A stretch of 64,000 nt of DNA, from positions 30,630 through 94,629 of the forward strand of contig NZ_RCZP01000019.1 in NCBI RefSeq assembly GCF_006438825.1, in the 5' to 3' direction. Of this stretch, positions 57,165-64,000 are shown in pieces; within the stretch, counting starts at the first letter, position 1, and every line of letters starts with the position of its first letter. The position numbers and the translations under genes are program-made. The notes under the pieces were generated by a model. That model was given only the letters and a program-made list of their open reading frames with translations. It was not told where the DNA came from and ran no database searches. This DNA comes from Muricoccus nepalensis (GTDB lineage: Bacteria; Pseudomonadota; Alphaproteobacteria; Acetobacterales; Acetobacteraceae).

Positions 57165-57682
57165 AGACCGCGCCCTGCCTCGCCGCCCTCCTGCTCGGGC
57201 TCGCGGGCTGCCGGCTGGACATGGTGCAGCAGCGGCGGATGGACACCTACGCGCCGACGGCGGTCTGGAAGGACGGGACGACGGCCCGGCCGCTGCCGGA
57301 GGGGGTGGTGGCGCGGGGCGACCTCGCGCGCGACGCGGCCGCCGCGACGCCGCCGCCCGTCACCCCCGCCCTCCTCGCGCGCGGCGAGGAGCGCTACGCG
57401 ATCAACTGCGTCCCCTGCCACGGGGCCGCGGGGGACGGGGACGGCATGATCGTCCGGCGCGGCTTCCCGGCGCCCCCCTCCTACCACACGCAGCGCCTGC
57501 GGGCCGCGCCGGCGCGCTACCTCTACCACGTCATCACCGAGGGCTACGGCGTCATGTACTCCTACGCGGCCCGCGTGGCACCGGAGGACCGCTGGGCGAT
57601 CGTTGCCTATATCCGCGCCCTCCAGCTCTCCCGCTACGCCCCGGTGGCCGAGTTCGCCGACGCGCGGGAGCACCTGCCGTGA
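57161..57682 (+). CDS. actE: ActE, mono-haem lipoprotein cytochrome c of alternative complex III
   Basis: 173 residues. The lipoprotein signal LLLGLAGC17 anchors it to the periplasmic membrane face. The haem site is C83-VPC-H87, and M132 (GVMYSY) is the likely distal ligand. It passes electrons out of ActA/ActB to the oxidase. Start GTG 57161 and stop overlaps are both four-base GTGA. Confidence 0.94.
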   Translation: MKTAPCLAALLLGLAGCRLDMVQQRRMDTYAPTAVWKDGTTARPLPEGVVARGDLARDAAAATPPPVTPALLARGEERYAINCVPCHGAAGDGDGMIVRRGFPAPPSYHTQRLRAAPARYLYHVITEGYGVMYSYAARVAPEDRWAIVAYIRALQLSRYAPVAEFADAREHLP

Positions 57683-58776
57683 GCGGCGCGCGCTCCGGGC
57701 CGCGCGCCCGCCGGCCCGGCGAGCTCGCCGGCCCGGCAACGCGCCTCGGCCTCGCCGCCGCGGCGGCGCTGCTCGCCTGGGCGCTGCTGGCCCGCCCGAT
57801 GGACTGGCCGGCGGGCGTGCCGGCGGCGGGGTGGCTGGTGGGCCTCGTCTTCTGGCTCGCCGTCTCGCTCGGGGCGGTCGCGCTGATCGCCATCCAGGCG
57901 CTCACCGGCGGGCGCTGGGGGGAGGCGCTGCATCCCGCCCTCCGGCCCGCGTCCCTCCTCCTGCCGGCCTTCCTGCCGCTCGCCGTGCCGCTCTTCCTCG
58001 CCCTGCCCACCCTCTATCCCTGGGCCGCGGACCCCGGCGCGGCCGTGCACGCCGACGTGGCGCGGCTCTACCTCAACCCGCACGGCTTCGTGCTACGCGC
58101 CTTCCTCGCGCTCGGGGGCTGGTCGCTGCTGGCGCTGCTGCTGGGCCTGCTGCGGCCCGGCGGCCTGCGGCGCCTGGTGGCCGCCCTCGGGCTCGTCTTC
58201 CACCTCGCGGCGACGACCGTCCTTTCCCTCGACTGGCTGCTCTCGCTCGACCCCCGCTTCCAGTCCACCGCCTTCGGCATGGCGGCCGTCGCGACGCAGA
58301 TCCTGCTGGCCCTCGCCTGGGCCGCGGCGCTCCGGCCCGAGCCGGGGGAGGCCGGTGACCTCGCGGCCATGCTCCTCGCGGCCTCGCTCGGCGTGCTCTA
58401 CCTCGGCTTCGCGCAGTACCTCGTCGCTTGGTACGGCGACCTCCCGCCGAAGGCAGAGTGGTTCCTCCGGCGGCAGGGATGGGGCTGGACGGCGCTCGAG
58501 GCCGCCTCCGTCACCCTCTCGGCCCTGCTGCCGATCGGCGCGCTGCTCCTCGCCCGCGTGCGGCGCCGTCCGGCGGCCCTGGCCCGCCTCGGCCCCGCCG
58601 TGATGCTAGGGGTCCTCGCCCATCTTGTCTGGATCGTGGCGCCCGCCTTCGGCGCGGCGGCGGTGCCCGCGGCCCTTCTCGGCGTGGTGGCGGTGGGAGG
58701 GCTCTGGGTCGGGCTCGTCGACGGGCCGCTCGCCGCGCGGCTCCGCCCGCGGCAGGAGGTGGCCCATGGCGCCTGA
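57679..58776 (+). CDS. actF: ActF, second NrfD-like membrane subunit of alternative complex III
   Basis: 365 residues with about ten membrane helices; LSLDWLLSLDPRFQSTAFG and FAQYLVAWYGDLPPKAEWF are recognisable family segments. A paralogue of ActC lacking its N-terminal part. The C-terminal end overlaps the next small gene by 11 bases. Confidence 0.92.
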   Translation: MSGARSGPRARRPGELAGPATRLGLAAAAALLAWALLARPMDWPAGVPAAGWLVGLVFWLAVSLGAVALIAIQALTGGRWGEALHPALRPASLLLPAFLPLAVPLFLALPTLYPWAADPGAAVHADVARLYLNPHGFVLRAFLALGGWSLLALLLGLLRPGGLRRLVAALGLVFHLAATTVLSLDWLLSLDPRFQSTAFGMAAVATQILLALAWAAALRPEPGEAGDLAAMLLAASLGVLYLGFAQYLVAWYGDLPPKAEWFLRRQGWGWTALEAASVTLSALLPIGALLLARVRRRPAALARLGPAVMLGVLAHLVWIVAPAFGAAAVPAALLGVVAVGGLWVGLVDGPLAARLRPRQEVAHGA

Positions 58777-59188
58777 GCCGAGGCCACTGGACCAACGCGA
58801 GCCGATCGGCATCGCCGCCTGGACCGCCGCGGCGGTGGGGCTGGGCACCGCGCTCTTCCTGGCGGCCTCCATGGCCGGGCTCTACCTCCTCTACCGCCCC
58901 GAGATGGGCGCCGTCGCCCCGCCCCGCGCGGCGCGCTTCCCGGAGCCGCGGATCCAGAGCGACCCCACCGGCGACCTGCTAGACCTCCAGGCCGAGCAGC
59001 GCCGGCAGGCGCAGGGCTACGCCTGGGTCGACCGCGAGCGCGGGCTGGCGCGGATTCCCGTCGCGCGCGCCGTGGAGAGCCTCGCCGCGCGCGGCCAGGC
59101 CGCCTACGACCCGCTGCAGGCGCCGGAGCCTGGCCTTCCCCTTCCCGTCCGCTCCCTGGCGGCGCGGCGCGCGGAGGCCGGGCGATGA
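58766..59188 (+). CDS. Unnamed one-helix protein inserted in the ACIII-caa3 operon
   Basis: 140 residues. One N-terminal membrane helix (about 15-43, IAAWTAAAVGLGTALFLAAS) is followed by a soluble periplasmic-side tail containing the motif YAWVDRERGLARIPVARAVESLA, of the kind seen in small proteins of ACIII/oxidase clusters (known in part; function unassigned). No cofactor motif, no cysteine. The start ATG 58766 has a very strong AGGAGG six bases upstream, the best ribosome site in the operon. It overlaps actF by 11 and SCO by 4 bases. Likely a subunit or assembly factor of the supercomplex. Confidence 0.85.
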   Translation: MAPEPRPLDQREPIGIAAWTAAAVGLGTALFLAASMAGLYLLYRPEMGAVAPPRAARFPEPRIQSDPTGDLLDLQAEQRRQAQGYAWVDRERGLARIPVARAVESLAARGQAAYDPLQAPEPGLPLPVRSLAARRAEAGR

Positions 59189-59958
59189 GGCGGCTGGCCC
59201 TCGCCTTCGCGCTGGTGGCCGCGCTCGCCGCCCCGGCCCGCGCGGCGCTGACCGAGGCGCAGCTCGCCGCGGTCGGCCTCTTCCCGCCGCCGGGCGCCGC
59301 GCTGCCGCGCGACCTCGCGCTGGTGGACGAGACGGGCCGGGCCGTGACCGGCGCGGCGCTCCGGAGCGGCCGCCCCGCGGTGCTCGTGCTCGCGGACTAC
59401 ACCTGCCGGACCCTCTGCGGCACGGCGCTCGGCCTGGCGGCCGCGGCGCTCGAGCGGACGGGCCTCGCGGCGGGCACCGACTACGACCTTCTCGTCCTCG
59501 GGATCGATCCGAGGGACGGCCCGGCGGAGGCCCTCGCGATGAAGGCCGCGCGCCTCGGTGCCTCGCCGCTCGCCGCCCGGGCGCGCTTCCTCTCCGGGGA
59601 CGCGGCGGCGCTCGACGCGGCGCAGGCGGCGCTCGGCTACCGCGCCGCGCTCGACGCGGCGGCCGACGAATATGCCCACCCGCTCGGCGCCTTCGTCCTC
59701 ACCGGCGAGGGGGCGGTCTCCCGCGTGCTGGACGGCCTCGCCCTGTCGCCCGAGGAGCTGCGCCTGGCCCTGGCCGAGGCGGCGGGCGGGCGGGTCGGGC
59801 GCTTCGTGGAGCGGCTGCGGCTGCTCTGCTACGGGCTGGACCCGGCGCGCGGGGTCTACAACGGCCTCGTCAAGCAGGCCCTGGCCGCCGGCACCGCCCT
59901 CACCCTCCTCGGGCTCGGCGCCTTCGTCCTCGCGCTGAACCGGCGGCGGCGCGCATGA
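59185..59958 (+). CDS. SCO1/SenC-type copper chaperone for CuA
   Basis: 257 residues: signal peptide (ending ARA), thioredoxin-like domain with the copper ligands C74 and C78 (YTCRTLC) and H165 (YAHPLGAF), and a C-terminal membrane helix (about 235-254), an unusual second anchor for SCO. It delivers copper to CuA of CoxB. Its place before coxB fits this role. Confidence 0.93.
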   Translation: MRRLALAFALVAALAAPARAALTEAQLAAVGLFPPPGAALPRDLALVDETGRAVTGAALRSGRPAVLVLADYTCRTLCGTALGLAAAALERTGLAAGTDYDLLVLGIDPRDGPAEALAMKAARLGASPLAARARFLSGDAAALDAAQAALGYRAALDAAADEYAHPLGAFVLTGEGAVSRVLDGLALSPEELRLALAEAAGGRVGRFVERLRLLCYGLDPARGVYNGLVKQALAAGTALTLLGLGAFVLALNRRRRA

Positions 59959-60893
59959 GCGGGCTGCGGCTCTGGCCCGTCGTGGCCTCGGACGTGGCGA
60001 CGCGGGTGGACGCGATCGTGGTCGTCCTGCTGCTGATCACGGGCGCCGTCCTCGCGCTCGTCCTCGCGCTGCTGCTGACCTTCGCCATCCGCTACCGGCG
60101 CGGCTCGTCCGCCCGGCGCGGCGCGCTGCCGGAGCTGGTGCAGAAGGAGGTCGAGATCGGCTGGACCGCGGCCACCCTGTTCCTGGCCGTCTTCATCTTC
60201 GCCTGGGCGGGCGCGACCGAGCTCGGCCTTGCCAAGCCCTCGGGCGACGCCCTCGAGATCCACGTCGCGGCCAAGCAGTGGATGTGGAAGACCCAGCACC
60301 CGAACGGCGCGCGCGAGATCGACGCGCTGCACGTGCCGCGCGGCCAGCCGGTCCGGCTGCTGATGACCTCGCAGGACGTCATCCACTCCTTCTTCGTCCC
60401 GGCCTTCCGCATCAAGCAGGACGTGCTGCCGGGCCGCCTGACCGAGCTGCTCTTCACCCCGACGCTGACCGGCGAGTACCCCCTCTTCTGCGCGGAGTAC
60501 TGCGGGACGCTCCACGCCCGCATGGGCGGCACCATCACCGTGATGGAGCCGGAGGACTACGCGCGCTGGCTTTCGGCGCAGCCCGAGGGGGACGACCTCG
60601 GGCACGAGGGGCGCGCGCTCTTCGTCTCGCTGGGCTGCTCGGGCTGCCATGCCGGGAACGGGCCCGTGCGGGCCCCGGGGCTGGCGGGCATCTGGGGCCG
60701 CGACGTGCCGCTCGAGGACGGGCGGATCCGGCGCGTGGACGAGGCCTATCTGCGGGACTCCATCCTCCAGCCGCGGCGCGACGTCGTCGCGGGCTACGAG
60801 CCGCGCATGCCCTCCTTCGCCGGCCTCGTCGGCGAGGACGAGCTGATCCGGCTCGTCGCCTACATCCGTTCGCTGCCGGGAGGCCAACCTTGA
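59955..60893 (+). CDS. coxB: CoxB, caa3-type oxidase subunit II with fused cytochrome c
   Basis: 312 residues: two N-terminal helices, a cupredoxin CuA domain with H144, C179, E181, C183, H187 and M190 (CAEYCGTLHARM), and a C-terminal cytochrome c domain with C228-SGC-H232 and M285 as the likely distal ligand. The fusion makes it a caa3 oxidase, as expected downstream of alternative complex III. No lipobox or signal peptide beyond the helices. Confidence 0.96.
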   Translation: MSGLRLWPVVASDVATRVDAIVVVLLLITGAVLALVLALLLTFAIRYRRGSSARRGALPELVQKEVEIGWTAATLFLAVFIFAWAGATELGLAKPSGDALEIHVAAKQWMWKTQHPNGAREIDALHVPRGQPVRLLMTSQDVIHSFFVPAFRIKQDVLPGRLTELLFTPTLTGEYPLFCAEYCGTLHARMGGTITVMEPEDYARWLSAQPEGDDLGHEGRALFVSLGCSGCHAGNGPVRAPGLAGIWGRDVPLEDGRIRRVDEAYLRDSILQPRRDVVAGYEPRMPSFAGLVGEDELIRLVAYIRSLPGGQP

Positions 60894-62590
60894 GCGACAT
60901 CGCGGCCGGCCAGCCCGTTCCCGGCGAGGCCCATCCCCGCCAGGGCCTGCGCGGCGGCCCGAGCTACCTGACGGCCGAGCACGGGCTGGCCGCCTGGTTC
61001 CTGACGACCGACCACAAGCGCATCGCGCTGCTCTACGCGGCGGCGCTGACCGTGTTCTTCTTCATCGGCGGCGCCGGCGCGGTCGCGATCCGCATGGAGC
61101 TCTTCACGCCCGCCGCCGACCTCCTCTCGGCCGACGGCTACAACCGGATGTTCACCCTGCACGGCACGGTGATGGTCTGGTTCTTCCTCGTGCCCTCCAT
61201 CCCCAACACCTTCGGCAACTTCCTCCTGCCACTGATGATCGGCGCGAAGGACCTCGCCTTCCCGCGGCTGAACCTGTTCAGCTGGTACCTCTTCGTGGGC
61301 GCGGGCGCGCTCCTCGTCGGCGCGCTGGTCGCCGGGGGCGTGGACACGGGCTGGACCTTCTACACGCCCTTCTCGACGGGCTACTCGCAGAGCTACGTCA
61401 TGGCGGCGGCGCTGGCCGTCGTCCTCGCCGGCTTCTCCTCGATCGCGACGGGCGTGAACTTCATCGCGACCGTCCATCTCCTGCGCACGCCGGGGATGAC
61501 CTGGTTCCGCCTGCCGCTGCTCGTCTGGGCCCTCTACGGCACGAGCCTCGTGATCGTGCTCGCCACCCCCGTGCTCACGCTCGTGCTGCTGCTGATCGTG
61601 GCCGAGCGCGCCTTCGGGCTGCCGATCTTCGACCCGGCGCTCGGGGGCGACCCGCTGCTCTTCCAGCACCTCTTTTGGTTCTACAGCCATCCCGCCGTCT
61701 ACATCATGATCCTGCCCTCCTTCGGGGTGATCAGCGAGCTCGTCACGTGCTTCTCGCGGCGGCAGGTCTTCGGCTACACCTTCATGGTCTACGCGATCCT
61801 CTGGATCGCCGTGGTCGGCTTCCTGGTCTGGGGCCACCACATGTTCGTCTCGGGCCAGTCGCTCTTCGCGAGCCTCGTCTTCTCCTTCCTGAGCTTCGTC
61901 ATCGCGGTGCCCTCCGCGATCAAGGTCTTCAACTGGACCTTCACCCTCTACCGCGGGCAGATCACCTTCGAGGCGCCGATGCTCTACGCGCTCGGCTTCA
62001 TCGGGCTCTTCACCCTCGGCGGGCTGACGGGCCTCTTCCTCGCCTCGGTGCCGATCGACGTGCACGTCACCGACACCTACTTCGTGGTCGCGCATTTCCA
62101 CTTCATCATGGTCGGCGGCGCGGTCAGCGCCTTCTACGGCGGGCTGCACTTCTGGTGGCCGAAGGTCACCGGGCGGCTTTACCCCGAGGCCTGGGCCCGT
62201 TTCGCCGCGGTGCTCATGTTCTTCGGCTTCAGCTTCACCTTCTTCCCGCAATTCGTGATGGGCTTCCTCGGCATGCCCCGGCGCTATCAGGTCTACCCGC
62301 CGGAGTTCCAGATCTGGCACGTCCTGTCCTCCTCCGGCGCGGTGCTGCTGGCCGCGGCCTACTTGCTGCCGATGGGGTACCTCGCCTGGTCGCTGATCTG
62401 GGGGGAGCGCGCCGGGGAGGACCCCTGGCAGGCGACGGGCCTCGAGTGGCGCACCAGCTCGCCGCCGCCGCGGGACAATTTCCGCGCGGTGCCGGTCGTT
62501 GATACCGGTCCCTACTTCTACCACCCGGACAAGGAGGGGCCGCGGCACGATCGCCGGGAGGCGCACCAGAACCAGGGGCACGAGACATGA
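60890..62590 (+). CDS. coxA: CoxA, haem-copper oxidase subunit I (A2 type)
   Basis: 566 residues, catalytic subunit with about 12 helices plus a soluble C-terminal tail. The haem a ligands are H91 (TLHGTVM) and H404; CuB ligands are H267 (with the cross-linked Y271), H316 and H317; haem a3 is bound by H402. The sequence YSHPAVY replaces HPEVY, marking A2-type oxidases (the proton-channel Glu is absent and replaced by a Tyr-Ser arrangement), as in other ACIII-linked oxidases. TTG 60890 lies in a TTGA overlap with coxB; a weak but consistent start. Confidence 0.95.
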   Translation: MSDIAAGQPVPGEAHPRQGLRGGPSYLTAEHGLAAWFLTTDHKRIALLYAAALTVFFFIGGAGAVAIRMELFTPAADLLSADGYNRMFTLHGTVMVWFFLVPSIPNTFGNFLLPLMIGAKDLAFPRLNLFSWYLFVGAGALLVGALVAGGVDTGWTFYTPFSTGYSQSYVMAAALAVVLAGFSSIATGVNFIATVHLLRTPGMTWFRLPLLVWALYGTSLVIVLATPVLTLVLLLIVAERAFGLPIFDPALGGDPLLFQHLFWFYSHPAVYIMILPSFGVISELVTCFSRRQVFGYTFMVYAILWIAVVGFLVWGHHMFVSGQSLFASLVFSFLSFVIAVPSAIKVFNWTFTLYRGQITFEAPMLYALGFIGLFTLGGLTGLFLASVPIDVHVTDTYFVVAHFHFIMVGGAVSAFYGGLHFWWPKVTGRLYPEAWARFAAVLMFFGFSFTFFPQFVMGFLGMPRRYQVYPPEFQIWHVLSSSGAVLLAAAYLLPMGYLAWSLIWGERAGEDPWQATGLEWRTSSPPPRDNFRAVPVVDTGPYFYHPDKEGPRHDRREAHQNQGHET

Positions 62591-63219
62591 GTGGCGAGGC
62601 AGAGGCGCTGCGGGAACCCTGGGCCTCTTTGCGCCGTCAGCGCGAGGCCGCCTCCTTCGGGATGTGGCTCTTCCTGGGGAGCGAGGCCCTCCTCTTCGGG
62701 GGCCTGATCCTCGCGTTCTCCGTCAACCGGCTTCTTCATCCGGATGCCTTCGCGGGGGCGGGGCACGAGACGAACGTCGTCTACGGGACGGTGAACACCG
62801 TCGTGCTGCTAACGAGCAGCCTTGCCATGGCGGTCGGCGCCGAGGCCGCGCGCGCGGGCCTGCGGGAGCTGGCGCTGCTCGGCCTGTCGCTGACCCTGGC
62901 TCTGGCCGTCGCGTTCCTCGTCATCAAGGGCTTCGAGTGGAGCGCCGACATCGACGAAGGTCTCTTCCCCGGGCAGGCCTTCAAGCTTGCGCCGCCCGCG
63001 GCAGGGATCTTCTTCGCCTTCTACTGGTTCATGACCGGCTTGCACGGCCTCCACGTCACGGCCGGCATCAGCGTCATCGCTTGGATCACATGGCAGGCCT
63101 GGCGAGGGGAACGGCCGCTCGAAAGCCCCGCCTTCGAGGCCGCGGCCCTCTACTGGCACCTCGTCGATATCGTGTGGGTTTTCCTCTACCCCCTGCTCTA
63201 CCTGGGAGGACGGTCATGA
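62587..63219 (+). CDS. coxC: CoxC, cytochrome c oxidase subunit III
   Basis: 210 residues, five helices (short form), FGMWLFLGSEALLFGGLI at the first and FYWFMTGLHGLHVTAGI, YWHLVDIVWVFLYPLLYL at the end with the conserved His residues. Four-base ATGA overlaps at both ends. Confidence 0.94.
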   Translation: MSGEAEALREPWASLRRQREAASFGMWLFLGSEALLFGGLILAFSVNRLLHPDAFAGAGHETNVVYGTVNTVVLLTSSLAMAVGAEAARAGLRELALLGLSLTLALAVAFLVIKGFEWSADIDEGLFPGQAFKLAPPAAGIFFAFYWFMTGLHGLHVTAGISVIAWITWQAWRGERPLESPAFEAAALYWHLVDIVWVFLYPLLYLGGRS

Positions 63220-63590
63220 ACGGGCTGGGTGAGAACCTGCCTCAGGACGGGGCCGCGATCTGGCGGCGGAACCTCCCGATCTGGGCCGTGCTCGTCGGCC
63301 TGGTCGTGGCCACGCTGCTCCTGGCCTATGTGCCGCTCGGTCGCTGGAACACGCCGATCAGCCTCGGCATCGGCGCGGCGAAGGCGGTGCTGATTGCCGT
63401 CTGCTTCATGAACCTGCGCCGGCCTGATCCGCTGCTTCGGCTCACCGGATCCGCCTCGCTGCTCTGGATCGCCTTCCTGTTCGCCTTGACGCTGGCGGAT
63501 GTTCTTACCCGTGCGCCCACCACGCAGCCCGGCACGGTGGAGCCGCGGACAGAGCCCGCGGTACCGAACCCGGACGCGAGACTGTTCTGA
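63216..63590 (+). CDS. coxD: CoxD-like subunit IV of the oxidase
   Basis: 124 residues with three membrane helices (WAVLVGLVVATLLLAYV, AAKAVLIAVCFMNLRR, LLWIAFLFALTLADVLT), the usual form of prokaryotic subunit IV in caa3 operons. It ends the operon; the next plus-strand element is a hairpin at 63613-63644. No ctaA, ctaB or ctaG (haem A and CuB assembly genes) follows, so they lie elsewhere. Confidence 0.88.
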   Translation: MNGLGENLPQDGAAIWRRNLPIWAVLVGLVVATLLLAYVPLGRWNTPISLGIGAAKAVLIAVCFMNLRRPDPLLRLTGSASLLWIAFLFALTLADVLTRAPTTQPGTVEPRTEPAVPNPDARLF

Positions 63591-63612
63591 TGCGGTCATC
63601 CCCTCAAGCGCG

Positions 63613-63644
63613 GAACCCCCGCTGGCTTGCGCCGGCGGGGGTTC
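63613..63644. terminator. Stem-loop between the convergent coxD and rRNA transcripts
   Basis: A 14-bp GC-rich stem with one wobble or mismatch (63613-63626 with 63631-63644) and a TTGC loop, placed where the plus-strand cox operon and the minus-strand rRNA operon meet. It lacks a U-tract on either strand, so any termination would be Rho-assisted or bidirectional by structure. Confidence 0.5.
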
Positions 63645-63701
63645 TGCGGTGCGCCGGGCTTGGGCCGGACGCGGTGTTCTGGGGTGAGGTGAGTTGTATC
63701 G

Positions 63702-63853
63702 AGACGTTCCGGTCTGGTGGTCTGGCGCCGACCGACTCTCCCGTGTCTTAGGACACAGTACCATAGGCGCAGGGTGGTTTCACGGCCGAGTTCGGGATGG
63801 GATCGGGTGTGGCACACTCGCTGTAGGCACCAGGCCACCGGGCCGGAACGTCT
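63702..63853 (-). repeat. Perfect 11-bp inverted repeat flanking the 5S gene
   Basis: AGACGTTCCGG (63702-63712) and CCGGAACGTCT (63843-63853) enclose the whole 5S gene. In the precursor they would form a long-range stem that brings the 5S ends together, the type of structure used for ribonuclease processing. Confidence 0.75.
63718..63836 (-). rRNA. rrf: 5S ribosomal RNA
   Basis: On the minus strand the sequence contains the diagnostic 5S core CCGATCCCATCCCGAACTCG, then GCCGTGAAAC, the TGGTACTG loop and ACACGGGAGAGTCGGTCG. The two ends pair into helix I (GGCCTGG with CCAGACC, with a mismatch). The ends are set by alignment to E. coli 5S from memory and could be off by a few bases. Confidence 0.93.
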
Positions 63854-63956
63854 GATGGTGTTCCCCTGGTGAGGGGGAGGATGGCGAGGTGTGAGGGGGT
63901 AGCGCGTTGGTGCTGCGTGCGGCGAGGGTTTGGGCCCTCACGCGGCGTGTGTTGAG

Positions 63957-64000
63957 GAGTTCGATCGGGCGATTAGGACCGCTCGGCTGCGCTTGTTACC
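63957..64000 (-). rRNA. rrl: 23S ribosomal RNA, 3' end (gene continues beyond window)
   Basis: The minus strand reads AAGCGCAGCCGAGCGGTCCT then AATCGCCCGATCGAACTC, which matches the end of bacterial 23S (corresponding to the E. coli region with TAAGCGCAG and the terminal CTAATGAACCG stretch). Only the last 44 bases are in the window. The spacer to 5S (63840-63956) has no tRNA. Confidence 0.85.

Noticed and set aside
63840..63956. tRNA between 23S and 5S, or after 5S
   Set aside because: No cloverleaf or TTCGA-type T-loop could be found; the sequence is low-complexity GC.

Overview
The window is GC-rich and densely coding. It comes from an alphaproteobacterium, most likely from the Acetobacteraceae (Roseomonas-like). 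I base this on the dusB-ntrB-ntrC-ntrY order, the fused ispDF gene, a short alphaproteobacterial flagellin, tamA-tamB, Tat-type peptide-binding proteins and the form of the rRNA 3' ends. The genus is inference; no 16S sequence is present. I see no insertion sequence, phage, CRISPR array or tRNA gene.

Layout. 1-5377 (minus): nitrogen-regulation operon dusB-ntrB-ntrC-ntrY, with ntrY cut by the window edge. 5524-6669 (plus): ispDF for isoprenoid precursors, convergent with a histone-deacetylase-fold gene coupled to a thiolase (6647-8973). 9063-10914 (minus): flagellin, then a cold-shock protein whose two cold-shock domains are joined by a Gly/Arg repeat linker. 10997-22656 (minus): three tandem family-5 substrate-binding proteins, a complete peptide-type ABC importer, the small and medium subunits of a xanthine/CO-dehydrogenase-like enzyme without its large subunit, and a DadA-like amine oxidase. 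This reads as an uptake-and-oxidation block.

22819-28548 (plus): GtrA flippase and polyprenol-type glycosyltransferase, a 42% GC island, then a type I secretion ABC/adaptor pair, a small unknown protein and the murein endopeptidase MepA. 28555-31234: YraN, gamma-glutamyltranspeptidase, CreA. 31259-36292 (minus): a second peptide ABC importer with no binding protein, followed by an MFS transporter. 36465-43437: PerM/AI-2E family protein, tartronate-semialdehyde-reductase-like enzyme, XRE regulator, Pat-type protein acetyltransferase and an M20 amidohydrolase. 43437-49129 (plus): tamA-tamB outer-membrane assembly. 49269-51369: a 63-residue protein, an M20 dipeptidase and a GlcG/HbpS-like protein.

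51831-63590 (plus): a 12-gene respiratory operon. It encodes alternative complex III (actA, B, C, D, E, F), an unnamed one-helix protein, a SCO copper chaperone and a caa3-type oxidase (coxB with fused cytochrome c, an A2-type coxA, coxC, coxD). Ten of its eleven junctions are 4-bp stop/start overlaps. Electrons would pass from quinol through the five-haem ActA and mono-haem ActE to the CoxB haem, CuA and the haem-copper site. The window ends in an rRNA operon on the minus strand (5S, then the 23S 3' end).

Most notable points: the densely coupled ACIII-caa3 operon with its uncharacterised accessory protein; two genes whose best start is a CTG inside a CTGA overlap; the Gly/Arg-linked double cold-shock protein; the orphan molybdenum-hydroxylase subunits; and the composition break in front of the type I secretion cassette.
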